Source of the DNA: Erwinia sorbitola
GTDB lineage: Bacteria; Pseudomonadota; Gammaproteobacteria; Enterobacterales; Enterobacteriaceae
DNA: 64,000 bases
Assembly: GCF_009738185.1 (NCBI RefSeq)
Contig: NZ_CP046509.1
Location: forward strand, 62,001-126,000
Direction: 5' to 3'
Each line of letters begins with the position of its first letter. Within the stretch, counting starts at the first letter, position 1. The notes under the pieces were generated by a model, which had not been told where the DNA came from, ran no database searches, and saw nothing but the letters and a program-made list of their open reading frames with translations. This document shows, piece after piece, positions 16,904 through 26,346 of this stretch. A program made the translations under genes and the position numbers.

Positions 16904-17811
16904 TGGTAATGGGCTCGCTTATCCAGCAGGTTGAATTTGATTAAGGCGATAGCGCCGAGGATCACCAGCAGCACCACGGTCATTGCCGAAGCTGCCGGTA
17001 AATCCCAGAAGCTGAAGGCGGTACGGTAGATATAAAACAGCAGGAGACTGCTGCTGTTATTGGGGCCGCCGTTGGTCATGGCGATCACCTGGTCGACGAT
17101 GCGAAAAGCATTCATCGAGGCGTTAATCAGAATAAACAGCGTGGTTGGCATCAGCAGCGGCCACTGTATACGTCGGAAGAAATGGCCCCGTGAGGCACCT
17201 TCGATCTCTGCCGCTTCGCTCAGTCGCGGGTCAATCTGCTGCAAAGCTGCCAGGTAGAAAATCATAAAGAAACCGGCTTCGCGCCACACGGAGACCGCCA
17301 TCAGGCTCCAGAGTGCACTGTCGGGATCCCCCAGCCAGTTGACGGGCGGCAGGGAAAATAGCGCCAGCAGCTGGTTCAGCAGGCCGAGCTGTGGCGTATA
17401 GAAAAATAGCCACAAATTGGCGATGGCGATCATCGGCAGCAGTGACGGTATAAAAAATGCCGCGCGGGTCAGCGCACTGCCGCGCAGGCGGCGATTAACG
17501 GCCAGCGCCATTAGCAGAGCCAGCCCGACCGACAGCGGAATAGTGACCGCCGCATACAGCAGATTATTACGCAGCGACAGCATAAAAATGTCGTCATCCA
17601 GCAGCGCCGCGTAGTTATCCAGACCGACAAACTGCGCCGGATGCCCGTTGCGTGACGCTGAGAACAGGCTCTCCCACATCGTGGCAACCGCCGGGTAATG
17701 GGTAAACGTCAGCAGAAAACCCAGCGCCGGTAACAGCAGCAGATAGCCATAGATCTGTATTGACAGGCCACGCTGGCGTGCAGCAGGAACCGCGGTGTGA
17801 AGAGAGCTCAT
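16900..17811 (-). CDS. ABC transporter permease, UgpA/MalF type
   Basis: A 303-residue CUT1-type permease with six hydrophobic segments and the EAA loop SEAAEIEGASRGHFFRRIQWPLLMP near residue 205. NGGPNNSSSLLLFYIYRTAF near residue 245 is typical of UgpA-like proteins. It lies 9 bases after the binding-protein gene and overlaps the next permease gene. It is the first of the two pore subunits. Confidence 0.88.
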   Translation of the reverse strand: MSSLHTAVPAARQRGLSIQIYGYLLLLPALGFLLTFTHYPAVATMWESLFSASRNGHPAQFVGLDNYAALLDDDIFMLSLRNNLLYAAVTIPLSVGLALLMALAVNRRLRGSALTRAAFFIPSLLPMIAIANLWLFFYTPQLGLLNQLLALFSLPPVNWLGDPDSALWSLMAVSVWREAGFFMIFYLAALQQIDPRLSEAAEIEGASRGHFFRRIQWPLLMPTTLFILINASMNAFRIVDQVIAMTNGGPNNSSSLLLFYIYRTAFSFWDLPAASAMTVVLLVILGAIALIKFNLLDKRAHYQ

Positions 17812-17820
17812 AGAGATCCG

Positions 17821-19101
17821 TTACTGGTAAGGTTTCAGCAGGCGATCGGCCTGCTTCTGTGCTGATTCCAGCGCCTGGGCAGGGGTTTTCTCCTGAGTAA
17901 CGGCGGCTTCGATCGCATGGTTCAGGGTTTCCTGAATCTGTACGCTGTTATAGGTCGACAGCTCCGGCTGTGAGTATTTCAGCTGTTCACGCGCAACCAG
18001 CGCCTGCGGTACCTGTTTAACGTAATCCCGCATTACAGCGGTGTCCCATGCGGCCGGTGAAGTGGCAACATAGCCGGTGGCGATGCTCCAGCGCGCTGCC
18101 TGCTCAGGGGCAGAGACCCAGCGAATAAAGGTCATAGCGGCTTTTTGCTGTTCCGGGGTGGCGTTTTTAAACACATAAAGGTTACCGCCGCCGGTTGGGC
18201 TGCCGCGCTGGGTTTTCTCCGGCAACATCGCAACGCCGAATGGGAATTTTGCATTGTCACGCACCGTAGTCAGGTTGCCCGTCGTGGTGACCATCATCGC
18301 CGTTTTACCGCTGATAAAGTCCTGTGGCGTGGTGCTCCATGCAATCGCTCCCTTCGGTGACACGCCCTCTTTCTGACCCAGATTGGTCAGCCACTGCAAT
18401 GTTTCGATATTGGCTGGCGTATTAAACGTCACCGCAGTTCCTTTGCCGTTATCCAGGCGGCTGCCGTTGGTGGCGGCCAGACCCTGAAAGTTCCAGTAAC
18501 CATTTGGCGTGGAAGGAATTTCAATGCCCCACTGGCTGACGCCCTTATCGTCTTTTATCACCAGTTTTTTCCCAAAATCGACCACCTGCTGCCAGTTTGC
18601 TGGTGGGGTATTGCCGTCCAGGCCTGCTTTTTCAAACGCCTGTTTGTTCCAGTACATCACCACCGTTGAGCGCTGGAAAGGGATGCCCCACACCTTGCCT
18701 TCAATATGACGCAGAAACGCCGGATAGAACCCGTCAATCCACTGTTTCCCCTCGGCGTCATTTGCCAGATCGCTGGCGGCGGTGATAGCCCCTGCGTCGA
18801 TCAGCGAATAAGCCTCAATATCGCCAATCACCGCCAGCTGCGGAGCATTGCCGCCGCGAAAAGCCGTCAGAGCTTTTGTCACGGTGGTGGCGTAATCACC
18901 GGTATATACCGGCTGAATTGTTACGTCGGGATGCAGCTTTTCGAAGTCAGCAACCAGCGTATCGACGGTGTGGCTGATCTTACCGCCCACGGCTATCGGG
19001 TAGTACATCTGGAGTTTCACCGGTTCGGCGGCAAAAGCGGACGACGCAGCGCAGAGCAGCAGGGCAGACGTCAGGCGTGAAAAATGAAGAGCTGGAGACA
19101 T
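17821..19101 (-). CDS. ABC transporter periplasmic substrate-binding protein, UgpB type
   Basis: A 426-residue secreted binding protein: signal peptide MSPALHFSRLTSALLLCAASSAFA, then mature AEPVKLQMYYPIAVGGKISHTVD. The opening strand, PVYTGDYATTVTKALTAFRGGNAPQLAVIGD near residue 62, and VWGIPFQRSTVVMYWNKQAFEKAGLD near residue 137 are those of the UgpB branch (glycerol-3-phosphate/glycerophosphodiesters) of family-1 solute-binding proteins. Second gene of the operon, 28 bases after the ATPase gene. Substrate assignment to phosphodiesters is by family only. Confidence 0.85.
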   Translation of the reverse strand: MSPALHFSRLTSALLLCAASSAFAAEPVKLQMYYPIAVGGKISHTVDTLVADFEKLHPDVTIQPVYTGDYATTVTKALTAFRGGNAPQLAVIGDIEAYSLIDAGAITAASDLANDAEGKQWIDGFYPAFLRHIEGKVWGIPFQRSTVVMYWNKQAFEKAGLDGNTPPANWQQVVDFGKKLVIKDDKGVSQWGIEIPSTPNGYWNFQGLAATNGSRLDNGKGTAVTFNTPANIETLQWLTNLGQKEGVSPKGAIAWSTTPQDFISGKTAMMVTTTGNLTTVRDNAKFPFGVAMLPEKTQRGSPTGGGNLYVFKNATPEQQKAAMTFIRWVSAPEQAARWSIATGYVATSPAAWDTAVMRDYVKQVPQALVAREQLKYSQPELSTYNSVQIQETLNHAIEAAVTQEKTPAQALESAQKQADRLLKPYQ

Positions 19102-19129
19102 GGTTTTCCCTTAAGCGATAAAAACGTAG

Positions 19130-20233
19130 TTAAACGGCGTATTTTTGTTCTGACGGTAAAAAGTTCTGTTCCGCGCCATAGCAGCGCTTGCCGCTGGCGC
19201 TGGTAAAGAAATATTGCTTTGTCGCGCTCCATTGCAGCCCGACCAGGCTGTGTTCACTAAAGCGTTTCATCCCGGCAACCTTGACGGTGACTGGCTCCTT
19301 GCAGGCGGCGATCTGGCATACCAGCAGGGTGTCTGCGCCCATATATTCGTAGCTGATGACCCTGCCGGTTAGCGCCGCATTCTCGGCGGCCGTCAGCTGG
19401 ATATCTTCCGCACGTAATCCCAGGCTTAACGCGGTTTCAGCGGCGTACTGCACCACCGGAATGGGCATTTCGCCGAGGTAGTGATGCGTGGCTTCGCGCC
19501 GCAGCGGGATAATGTTCATCGGCGGTGCACCGATAAACTGCGCAGCAAAAATGCTGGCCGGGTTGTTGTAGAGATTGTCCGGGGTGTCGTGTTGCTCGAT
19601 GGTGCCATCGTTCAGCAAAATGATTTTATCGGCCATGCTCATTGCTTCGGTCTGGTCGTGGGTTACGTAGAGCATCGTCAGGCCGAGCTTCTTCTGAATG
19701 GCGCGGATTTCGCGGCGCATACTCTGGCGCAGCTTGGCATCGAGGTTGGAGAGCGGTTCATCCATCAGACACAGCTTATTGTTGGCAATCACCGCCCGCC
19801 CCAGCGCCACACGCTGCTGCTGCCCACCGGAGAGCTGTGATGGCAGGCGTTCGAGCAGCGGTTCCAGCTCCATCAGGCGGCTGACATCTGCCAGACGTGC
19901 CGGAAAGTGGCGTTTATCTTCACCGCGTGCGCGAAGCCCGAACAGCAGATTTTCTCGAACGTTAAGGTGTGGGAATAGCGCATAAGACTGGAACACCATC
20001 GACAGCTTTCGCTGTGACGGTGGCAGGGCGGTCACATCTTTCTGCTGGAAATAGATTGCGCCACTGTCGGCCGATTCCAGCCCGGCAATGGTGCGCAGCA
20101 TAGTCGACTTGCCGCAGCCTGAAGGCCCGAGTAGTGCAATAAAATCGCCCTCTGCCACCTCAAAACTGATGTTGTTCAGTGCGGTTTTTGTATCCCAGGC
20201 TTTGTGGATATGGTGTAGAGAGAGATAGCTCAT
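19130..20233 (-). CDS. ABC transporter ATP-binding protein, UgpC/MalK type
   Basis: A 367-residue ATPase with Walker A GPSGCGKST near residue 35, Q-loop SMVFQSYALFPH near residue 78, signature LSGGQQQRVALGRAV near residue 135, Walker B LCLMDEPLSNLDAKLR and an H-loop ending LYVTHDQTEA. The last third is the regulatory TOBE-like domain of CUT1 ATPases. It energises the two permeases encoded downstream. First gene of the leftward operon ATPase-binding protein-permease-permease-phosphohydrolase-TSUP permease. Confidence 0.9.
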   Translation of the reverse strand: MSYLSLHHIHKAWDTKTALNNISFEVAEGDFIALLGPSGCGKSTMLRTIAGLESADSGAIYFQQKDVTALPPSQRKLSMVFQSYALFPHLNVRENLLFGLRARGEDKRHFPARLADVSRLMELEPLLERLPSQLSGGQQQRVALGRAVIANNKLCLMDEPLSNLDAKLRQSMRREIRAIQKKLGLTMLYVTHDQTEAMSMADKIILLNDGTIEQHDTPDNLYNNPASIFAAQFIGAPPMNIIPLRREATHHYLGEMPIPVVQYAAETALSLGLRAEDIQLTAAENAALTGRVISYEYMGADTLLVCQIAACKEPVTVKVAGMKRFSEHSLVGLQWSATKQYFFTSASGKRCYGAEQNFLPSEQKYAV

Positions 20234-21080
20234 GCCAGCTTTGCGTCTTTGTAATAAGGAGTGGGCTTAAGCTAACGAGCCTGAATGAACTTTTTATTAA
20301 AGATTGATGACACCTGGAAGATGCAGGCGTTGTCTGGGCAAGACAGGCGGTGGTGGATTAACGTTTTCAGTGGAAAAATTTATTATCAGAGCGATGAAAT
20401 AAAAAAATAGCATTGATGTTTTTTTAATTTTTAAAAAATAGTTTGTGTTTTTTTATGGTCATTTTTATTGTGCGCTTTTTAAACAATAATAATTTATCCA
20501 TTTTATGTGAATACATTTGTTGATGGTTCATTTTTTTGGTTGGCGCCTCAAGGTGACAAGGCGATTAAATAACCGTTAGCCTGTTATCAAAATATGATTA
20601 AATTTAAATTCAGCTTCTGATTTTTTTGGTTTTTTAAAATAAAGTGAAATTTAAACCGAATTCAATTATTTCATTTTTTTTAATTGATTTTGCGATTCCG
20701 CGATAGTTTATGCTGTTTGTTGCGGTTGTTTCTGAAGATTGTTGTTGTTTATAAACATAGTGTTAGTGGTTGATGGTGCAGAACTTAAGTCAAATCACCC
20801 TTGAATCAGTTGATCAATAAAATTGATCGAGAAGATCATTTATTGTCACTTTACAACAATTAGCTGCAATACACAGACTTCTTCGCACTCTATTTAAATT
20901 TAAAGAGGCTATTAGTAGTTGGCGTAACCACTTCTTATGGAAATTATGTTGCGTTAATTTTCTGTGCCGGGTGGAATATATTCCTGGTGTGGAGGGTTTT
21001 CTTTTAAATAAAAAGATGAGTAAAAACAGTTACCAGAGAGGCGACTGTTTAATTGTTTTTTATAAAAAGGAATTGCAGTG
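20234..21080. other. AT-rich intergenic region upstream of the autotransporter gene
   Basis: About 850 bases without a credible gene, markedly AT-rich from about 20390 to 20930 with many T and A runs. It separates the divergent ABC operon and the autotransporter gene. Such leaders are typical of H-NS-silenced surface-adhesin genes; that role is inferred. The last 15 bases carry the ribosome site AAAAGG. Confidence 0.6.
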
Positions 21081-24000
21081 ATGAAAAAAAACAGTTTCAG
21101 GCTGAGTGCACTGACGGTATCCGTTATCGTCGGTTTGAGTAGTGCTGCTTACGCCGCAGGCGTGACTCCCGCAGTAAAAGATATCACGGCACTGAGCCAT
21201 AATACCCAGAATCACTATTCTGGCGGCGGTGCAGTATTTATTGGTGGTGATAACCTGACCGTGGTTAATAACACCCTGACTGGTTCCCGCTGGGTTAACA
21301 TCAACCCTGATACCCCCGGATTTGAGGCGTTGCTCAATAGCAGCGGCTATAAAGGTTATATGGATGCTAACGCTGCCAGCCTCAGCGGTGACGTTAACTA
21401 CCTGATCGACGAAGATTACCAGCGCGCGCTGCACGGTCAGCGTCAGGTTCATGCTGCACACAAGAATGGTTATTCTGCGCCGGTTGGCGTTGTTAATGGC
21501 CTGAAAATGGGCACAGCCAGCAATCGTTACCAGAAAACTCAGTCAGTAACGCTGTATCAGCGCGATGCTGCGGGTGCCATCAAATATCAGAAAAATGCCG
21601 ACGGCACCTTTGCTCTGGATAAGACAGGCAAGAAAATCCCACTGACCGTCACTGCATCTCTGGCGCTGGATCGAAACTCAGATGTTTACATCAAACCGAT
21701 CACCAACGCGGGCGGTAACTTTGGCCTGGCTGATGCGGCTATCTATTCCAAAGTGGTCAGTCTGCAAAATGACGTGACCGCTGCCGTTTCTGTTAACGGT
21801 AATCTTCAGGAAAACAGCGGCAATCAGCGTGCGCGTGATGTGCTGATCGTGAAAAATACCACCATCGACAACACGCTGGATAAAGACTCTGTACGTGTGG
21901 GTGCTTCAGGTGCGAACGGTGACCTGCATGGTAACGAACATGTCTTCAATGAGCGTCCATTTGCTACCGGGTTAAGCATCAATAGCAGCAGTATCAACCA
22001 TCAGTTTGATCAGAACGGGCAGACTGTTTCATCCGGTGTACTGACTCATCAGGTTGCCAAAACCGCCAATGTCGTGCTGGATAATGCACAAATCACCGCG
22101 AAGAACATCGCGGCTGTCCGTCACGACGATAACAATAACGGCGGCTATCGCAACTACACATCCTACGACCGTTACGCTGATAACAGCTCAACGGCGGTGG
22201 CGATCACCGGATCTGGTCTGTTCGTCTCTATCGGGAATAAATCTACCCTCACCGGCGGCGTTAACCATGCGGGCAATGCACTGAGCCTTTCTGGTCACGC
22301 GAACCGTGTTGATGTGAACAACTCCACGCTTAATGGTGATGTACAGCTGAATCATGACGGCTATCGCCCGACCATTACTGTCAACGTGGTACGTGACAGC
22401 AAAACTGGTCACTACGTTGCCAATGGCGCTGCCGTGGCGAATTCTCACCTGCTCGACCGTCACCATAACGGCACCACGCTGAATATCGCGAACAACAGTG
22501 TGGTTAACGGTGATATTACTGCCTCTGGTCAAACGGGTTACAGCGTACAGCTGATTGATGTGACCGCCAATAATAGTCCGGTAACGTTGTCAGAAGCTGA
22601 TATCACAGGCTCCACATCTGCAACGGCTATCTATAAAAATGCAGTAAGCAGCGCTAACCAGACTCTGCTGGCGAATGCGGGTGCAGCATGGACTCCGGTG
22701 ACTGTTAATCTTAACCACAGCACCCTGAATGGTCGTGTTGCGGGTATTACTTCAGTAGCACAGCCTGATTTCATTGTGGGTGGTACTAACGTGCTCTCCT
22801 GGCACCCTGACCTCAATGTTAAAAGCGGTGCGGTATGGAATGCTGCTGCAACAGCTGACGGCGGTCTGGCAATTAGCGATGTGCACGACCTGAACCTGTC
22901 TGCCTCCACGCTGAACATGATCAACCTGGAAACCGACCATGCAACATTGGGCGGTCGCGGTCGTTATGAAGATGTGGGTGCTGCACGTGTCGTGGTTCAC
23001 GGAAACCTTTCACAGGATAAAGACAGCAAGGGCAATAACCTGACATCACTGATTAATATCGGTAAGGCTGTGGTTGATCCGCTGATGAATCTGGGTGGCG
23101 CATATACCTTTGGTTCGATTCAGGTAAAAGGCTCGGCACAGGGTTCATATAAGCTGGACATCGCTAACTCTGGCGTTGAGCCTTATGTTAAGCAGGGCTA
23201 CATCGCCGCTCGTGGTGATGTGAACTCGGCCAGCCGATATAACCCGCACAGCTTTGTTAACTATCAAAACAGCGGCAGCAATGCGCATTTCTACGGACGT
23301 ACAGAAATGGGTATCTGGCAGTACGATGCCGTCGATGTGTTTAACGATACCGTTCATAACGAACGTAACGTTTACTTTAAAAACAACGGCCATCTGTCAA
23401 ATAGCGCCGCCACTGCGTTAAGCATGGCTGCGTCGCAGGTCAATATTGCCAGCATGGAAAATGATGCGTTAACACAGCATCTGAAGGCAGCACGTCATGC
23501 AGAAGATGATGGCGGCGTCTGGCTCTCCTACTTCGGTGGTAAGAACAAAAACACCACCAGTGCTGGAGCAGCCTACAAGCTGGATACCCATGGCGTCATG
23601 CTGGGTGTAGATAATCGGTTTGATGCAAAAGATGGCAGCTGGTTAGCTGGCGTGGCCTTCTCTTCTGCACGTTCTGATTTGAGCGTGATGAACAGCAGCG
23701 GCGACCTGGACAGCTACGGTGCGCAGTTCTATCTCTCCCGTCAGTTCAGCAATGGCGTCTTTGTTGATACCGCTGCTCAGTTTGACCACTTTAGCAACAG
23801 CGGCGACGTTCGTATGCTGGATGGTCAGCGCTCGCGTTCCAACTTCTCAACTAACGGCTACGGACTGGGTATGACCGTAGGTTACGCGTGGGCTGATCAG
23901 GGCTTCTTCGCTGAACCATACGCCAAAGTCACTGGCCGTACGATTGATGGGGCGCACTACACCATGAATAACGGCATGGTTGTGAGCAGTGATGATTATA

Positions 24001-24296
24001 AATCACTGCAAGGTGAGATTGGTGCTGACGTAGGTTATACCTTTGAAATTAATCAGGGTTATATCAAGCCTTACTTCCACCTGGCAGGCCTCAACGAATT
24101 TGCTGACAGCAATGAAGTGAAGCTGAACAACGTTAACCTGAACAACAGTATCGATGGTGCGGCAGTTCGGGTTGGTGCTGGCGCTGAAGTGAAACTGATG
24201 AAGGATATCGGAGGTTACGCCAGCTTTAACTACACCAAAGGCGATGATATCGAACGCCCGTGGCAGGCCAACGTCGGATTGAATTACTCCTGGTAA
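21081..24296 (+). CDS. Type Va autotransporter, probable adhesin
   Basis: A 1071-residue protein (ATG at 21081; a GTG three bases earlier is equally served by AAGG). Signal peptide to about residue 27 (ending SSAAYAAG). The passenger, about residues 28-760, is rich in Asn, Thr, Ser and repeated strand patterns such as NSTLNGDVQLNHDG, NNSVVNGDITASG and HSTLNGRVAG: a pertactin/AidA-like beta-helix with no visible protease motif. The autotransporter barrel runs from about residue 790 (GGVWLSYFGGKNKN) to the C-terminal tryptophan in VGLNYSW, as needed for BamA insertion. It resembles MisL/ShdA-type adhesins in layout. Strong terminator after it, and a CaiF-type regulator gene next. Confidence 0.88.
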   Translation: MKKNSFRLSALTVSVIVGLSSAAYAAGVTPAVKDITALSHNTQNHYSGGGAVFIGGDNLTVVNNTLTGSRWVNINPDTPGFEALLNSSGYKGYMDANAASLSGDVNYLIDEDYQRALHGQRQVHAAHKNGYSAPVGVVNGLKMGTASNRYQKTQSVTLYQRDAAGAIKYQKNADGTFALDKTGKKIPLTVTASLALDRNSDVYIKPITNAGGNFGLADAAIYSKVVSLQNDVTAAVSVNGNLQENSGNQRARDVLIVKNTTIDNTLDKDSVRVGASGANGDLHGNEHVFNERPFATGLSINSSSINHQFDQNGQTVSSGVLTHQVAKTANVVLDNAQITAKNIAAVRHDDNNNGGYRNYTSYDRYADNSSTAVAITGSGLFVSIGNKSTLTGGVNHAGNALSLSGHANRVDVNNSTLNGDVQLNHDGYRPTITVNVVRDSKTGHYVANGAAVANSHLLDRHHNGTTLNIANNSVVNGDITASGQTGYSVQLIDVTANNSPVTLSEADITGSTSATAIYKNAVSSANQTLLANAGAAWTPVTVNLNHSTLNGRVAGITSVAQPDFIVGGTNVLSWHPDLNVKSGAVWNAAATADGGLAISDVHDLNLSASTLNMINLETDHATLGGRGRYEDVGAARVVVHGNLSQDKDSKGNNLTSLINIGKAVVDPLMNLGGAYTFGSIQVKGSAQGSYKLDIANSGVEPYVKQGYIAARGDVNSASRYNPHSFVNYQNSGSNAHFYGRTEMGIWQYDAVDVFNDTVHNERNVYFKNNGHLSNSAATALSMAASQVNIASMENDALTQHLKAARHAEDDGGVWLSYFGGKNKNTTSAGAAYKLDTHGVMLGVDNRFDAKDGSWLAGVAFSSARSDLSVMNSSGDLDSYGAQFYLSRQFSNGVFVDTAAQFDHFSNSGDVRMLDGQRSRSNFSTNGYGLGMTVGYAWADQGFFAEPYAKVTGRTIDGAHYTMNNGMVVSSDDYKSLQGEIGADVGYTFEINQGYIKPYFHLAGLNEFADSNEVKLNNVNLNNSIDGAAVRVGAGAEVKLMKDIGGYASFNYTKGDDIERPWQANVGLNYSW

Positions 24297-24308
24297 CTGT
24301 CTGTTAAT

Positions 24309-24346
24309 TTTCCCCCCATCTGCGCTTTAAGGTGGGGGGATTTTTT
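24309..24346 (+). terminator. Strong terminator after the autotransporter gene
   Basis: Stem TCCCCCCATCT with AGGTGGGGGGA (one G-T pair), an 8-base loop GCGCTTTA, then six T residues. It lies only 25 bases ahead of the next start codon on the same strand. Confidence 0.9.
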
Positions 24347-24371
24347 CGATTATGGGATAGCGAACTATATA

Positions 24372-24830
24372 ATGAATAAGATCTTAGCTTATGTAGATGA
24401 GAAGAAGGTGAGACTCGCCAAGGTTGTGGCTCAAAGCAATCATGATGGTGGATGTGTCCCGGAGGAACTTAAAGATTATGCTGACAGGCCGTTGTATCTT
24501 CTTATTGCGCTATGGTGCTATCGTCAGCGGACGTGGATAGACCGTAAGCAGATCTCTGCCGCCTTTGCTATTACAGAACGTCGTGCTTCCTTCCAGATTT
24601 CCTATATTATTCGTAAAAATAACATTGTCCGTTGCCAGACGCGCAAAATCAAAGCTCCGGGTTCGCGCCATTTGTGCCATGAAATCCTTGTTGAAAACGT
24701 GCTTTTAACCCCTGAAGACGTTAAAAAACCCTCACAAAGTCACACCAACTGTAAACGCCGCTCGCGGGATAACATCTGTCAAAATGATATGCGCTGGCTC
24801 CTAAGCCGCAGTATCTCCAGTAAATCCTGA
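24372..24830 (+). CDS. CaiF/GrlA-family transcriptional regulator
   Basis: A 152-residue protein. The centre, ADRPLYLLIALWCYRQRTWIDRKQISAAFAITERRASFQISYI (residues 37-79), is the helix-turn-helix region of the CaiF/GrlA family. The C-terminal 30 residues are basic and probably unstructured. Members activate carnitine genes (CaiF) or LEE genes (GrlA) and are often found beside fimbrial or autotransporter genes. It lies just after a terminator with a poor ribosome site, so it may be made mainly by read-through from the autotransporter gene or from a weak promoter within the 25-base gap. Control of the neighbouring adhesin is inferred. Confidence 0.75.
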   Translation: MNKILAYVDEKKVRLAKVVAQSNHDGGCVPEELKDYADRPLYLLIALWCYRQRTWIDRKQISAAFAITERRASFQISYIIRKNNIVRCQTRKIKAPGSRHLCHEILVENVLLTPEDVKKPSQSHTNCKRRSRDNICQNDMRWLLSRSISSKS

Positions 24831-24959
24831 AGTCTGGTCAGGCACGAGAAGCGGGTGCCTGACCTCTAAAATCGCACGCTAAATCATCCTAAAACTGAGT
24901 ATGACGCAGGGCAAAAAGAATCCTCGATAATTTATGCCAGAGGCGCGGCCCCTGAAATT

Positions 24960-25571
24960 TCAGGTGTGGCGTTTGTTCAGCCAGAAATAGTGAATAGTGG
25001 CGAACAGGCACAGGGTGTAACCCAGTAGTTCGCTTCCTTCTTCCGCCATATTTTTTACCGTGCGGGTATAGCTCCCAAGCATCAGATGTTCCCAGAGCTG
25101 ATGAACGCCGAACAGCCTTGAGAAGACCAGAATAGTCAGCATACCAGCAGACATCATGCCCCAGGCCGGATGGCTCATAAAAGCAGCCAGCCCGGAGACA
25201 ATAGCTCGCGGGTCGCGCAACGCGGTGGCTACACAAGCCAGTGTCAGTGTAAGGGCAAACCAGAACCAGCTACCGTGGGATAAATTATCAAATAAAAAAT
25301 CCATTTCGCGGATCAGCATACAGCCGAAGAAACCGCCTACCAGCAGATCGATCTGGCGCTGTGCCGGGGAACGCCAGGCACGGAAAAAGAACAATAGTGT
25401 GATGACTAACAATATGACTTCCTGAGTCGCTTCAGTCAGCGAGGCCTCGCGAACCGCATCGTTCATCCAGGCCACATCAACAAAGACCAGTCCCATCATA
25501 AGGCAGAGAAACAGGGCAGAACCCAAAAATGCGAGTGTTTTATTTCTTATTATTGTGATATCAGCTGTCAT
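24960..25571 (-). CDS. Polytopic inner-membrane protein of unknown function
   Basis: A 203-residue protein with about six hydrophobic helices (near residues 14-34, 50-63, 75-85, 100-115, 133-152 and 185-197) and no signal peptide. It has an acidic REMDFLFD loop near residue 88. I do not recognise the family. It lies downstream of the HD hydrolase gene with a 128-base gap on the same strand, and its own start is preceded by GGGAGG. No neighbour suggests a role. Confidence 0.65.
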   Translation of the reverse strand: MTADITIIRNKTLAFLGSALFLCLMMGLVFVDVAWMNDAVREASLTEATQEVILLVITLLFFFRAWRSPAQRQIDLLVGGFFGCMLIREMDFLFDNLSHGSWFWFALTLTLACVATALRDPRAIVSGLAAFMSHPAWGMMSAGMLTILVFSRLFGVHQLWEHLMLGSYTRTVKNMAEEGSELLGYTLCLFATIHYFWLNKRHT

Positions 25572-25699
25572 ATTACCTCCCGGCGAAATTAGGAGGCAAT
25601 GATAGGGATGTTAACTATGGATACTAGCCATTTTATGCTTTGAGTGCCTTCGCCGCACATAATGCAATATTTTCAATTACTTTCTGTCGTAATGCATTG

Positions 25700-26284
25700 T
25701 TATATATGATATTTTTTCTCCTGTGATTCGAACCAGCTGGCAGGCACGTTGTGCGGCGGCTGCCCCAGCTGTCCGATCCCTTGTTCAATAACGCGTTCCG
25801 CCATTTGGTACAGAGCGGAATGACCGGCGGTGAGCAGTCGGATCTGAATGCGTTTCTCAATCAGATAGACGCGGGCAAAATGCGGATCGAAATGAATAAT
25901 CGATCGGGTATTATCGATAATATCCGCCAGCTTGATGGTTTGTGCATCAGCAGAGGCCTGCCCGGTGTGGCGAAAATGCGCCAGTTTACGCTGCGTACGG
26001 TTCTGACCAGCAACCGCGCCACGGTTGGTCAGCATCTCGACCAGTGACGCTACTCGTTCGCCGAAATGGCTTTGGATATCCTCCAGGGTGCTGGCAGTGT
26101 CTTCGACAGTATCATGCAGCCAGGCCGCCGCCAGCATCTCTTCATCATCGCTGACGCTGCGCACCAGCTCCACTACGGCCGCCGGATGTACAATATAGGG
26201 CTCATCCGTATATTTGCGGCGCTGATCCGCTGCGGCATGGGCTTTGCTGGCGTAGCGCTGCGCCCGTTCTTCCAGTGTCTGCAT
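25700..26284 (-). CDS. Small HD-domain hydrolase, MESH1/SpoT-like
   Basis: A 194-residue protein consisting of one HD domain. The ATG at 26284 has GGGAG ahead and the family begins MQTLEERAQRYASKAHAAADQ. Metal-binding residues are visible: His in PYIVHPAAVV near residue 41, HD in AAAWLHDTVEDT near residue 64, and Asp in IKLADIIDNTRSI near residue 131. The pattern YxxHP...LHDTVEDT...KLADxxxN is that of small alarmone hydrolases and the SpoT hydrolase half, with no synthetase domain. It may degrade (p)ppGpp or a related nucleotide. It is divergent from ohrR, sharing a 62-base intergenic region. Confidence 0.75.
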   Translation of the reverse strand: MQTLEERAQRYASKAHAAADQRRKYTDEPYIVHPAAVVELVRSVSDDEEMLAAAWLHDTVEDTASTLEDIQSHFGERVASLVEMLTNRGAVAGQNRTQRKLAHFRHTGQASADAQTIKLADIIDNTRSIIHFDPHFARVYLIEKRIQIRLLTAGHSALYQMAERVIEQGIGQLGQPPHNVPASWFESQEKKYHI

Positions 26285-26318
26285 TGTTATTCTCCCTGCC
26301 AATAAAGTTGCTTGCAAT

Positions 26319-26336
26319 TAGATAGTGCACTACCTA
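26319..26336. promoter_or_regulatory. Palindrome between HD hydrolase gene and ohrR, probable OhrR operator
   Basis: 18-bp near-perfect dyad, left half TAGATAGTG and right half CACTACCTA, with one mismatched pair, extended by outer CAAT/ATTG. It lies in the 62-base gap between divergent starts and 10 bases ahead of the ohrR start, so a regulator bound here would affect both genes. OhrR as the binder is inferred from position. Confidence 0.6.
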
Positions 26337-26346
26337 TATTGTTTTC

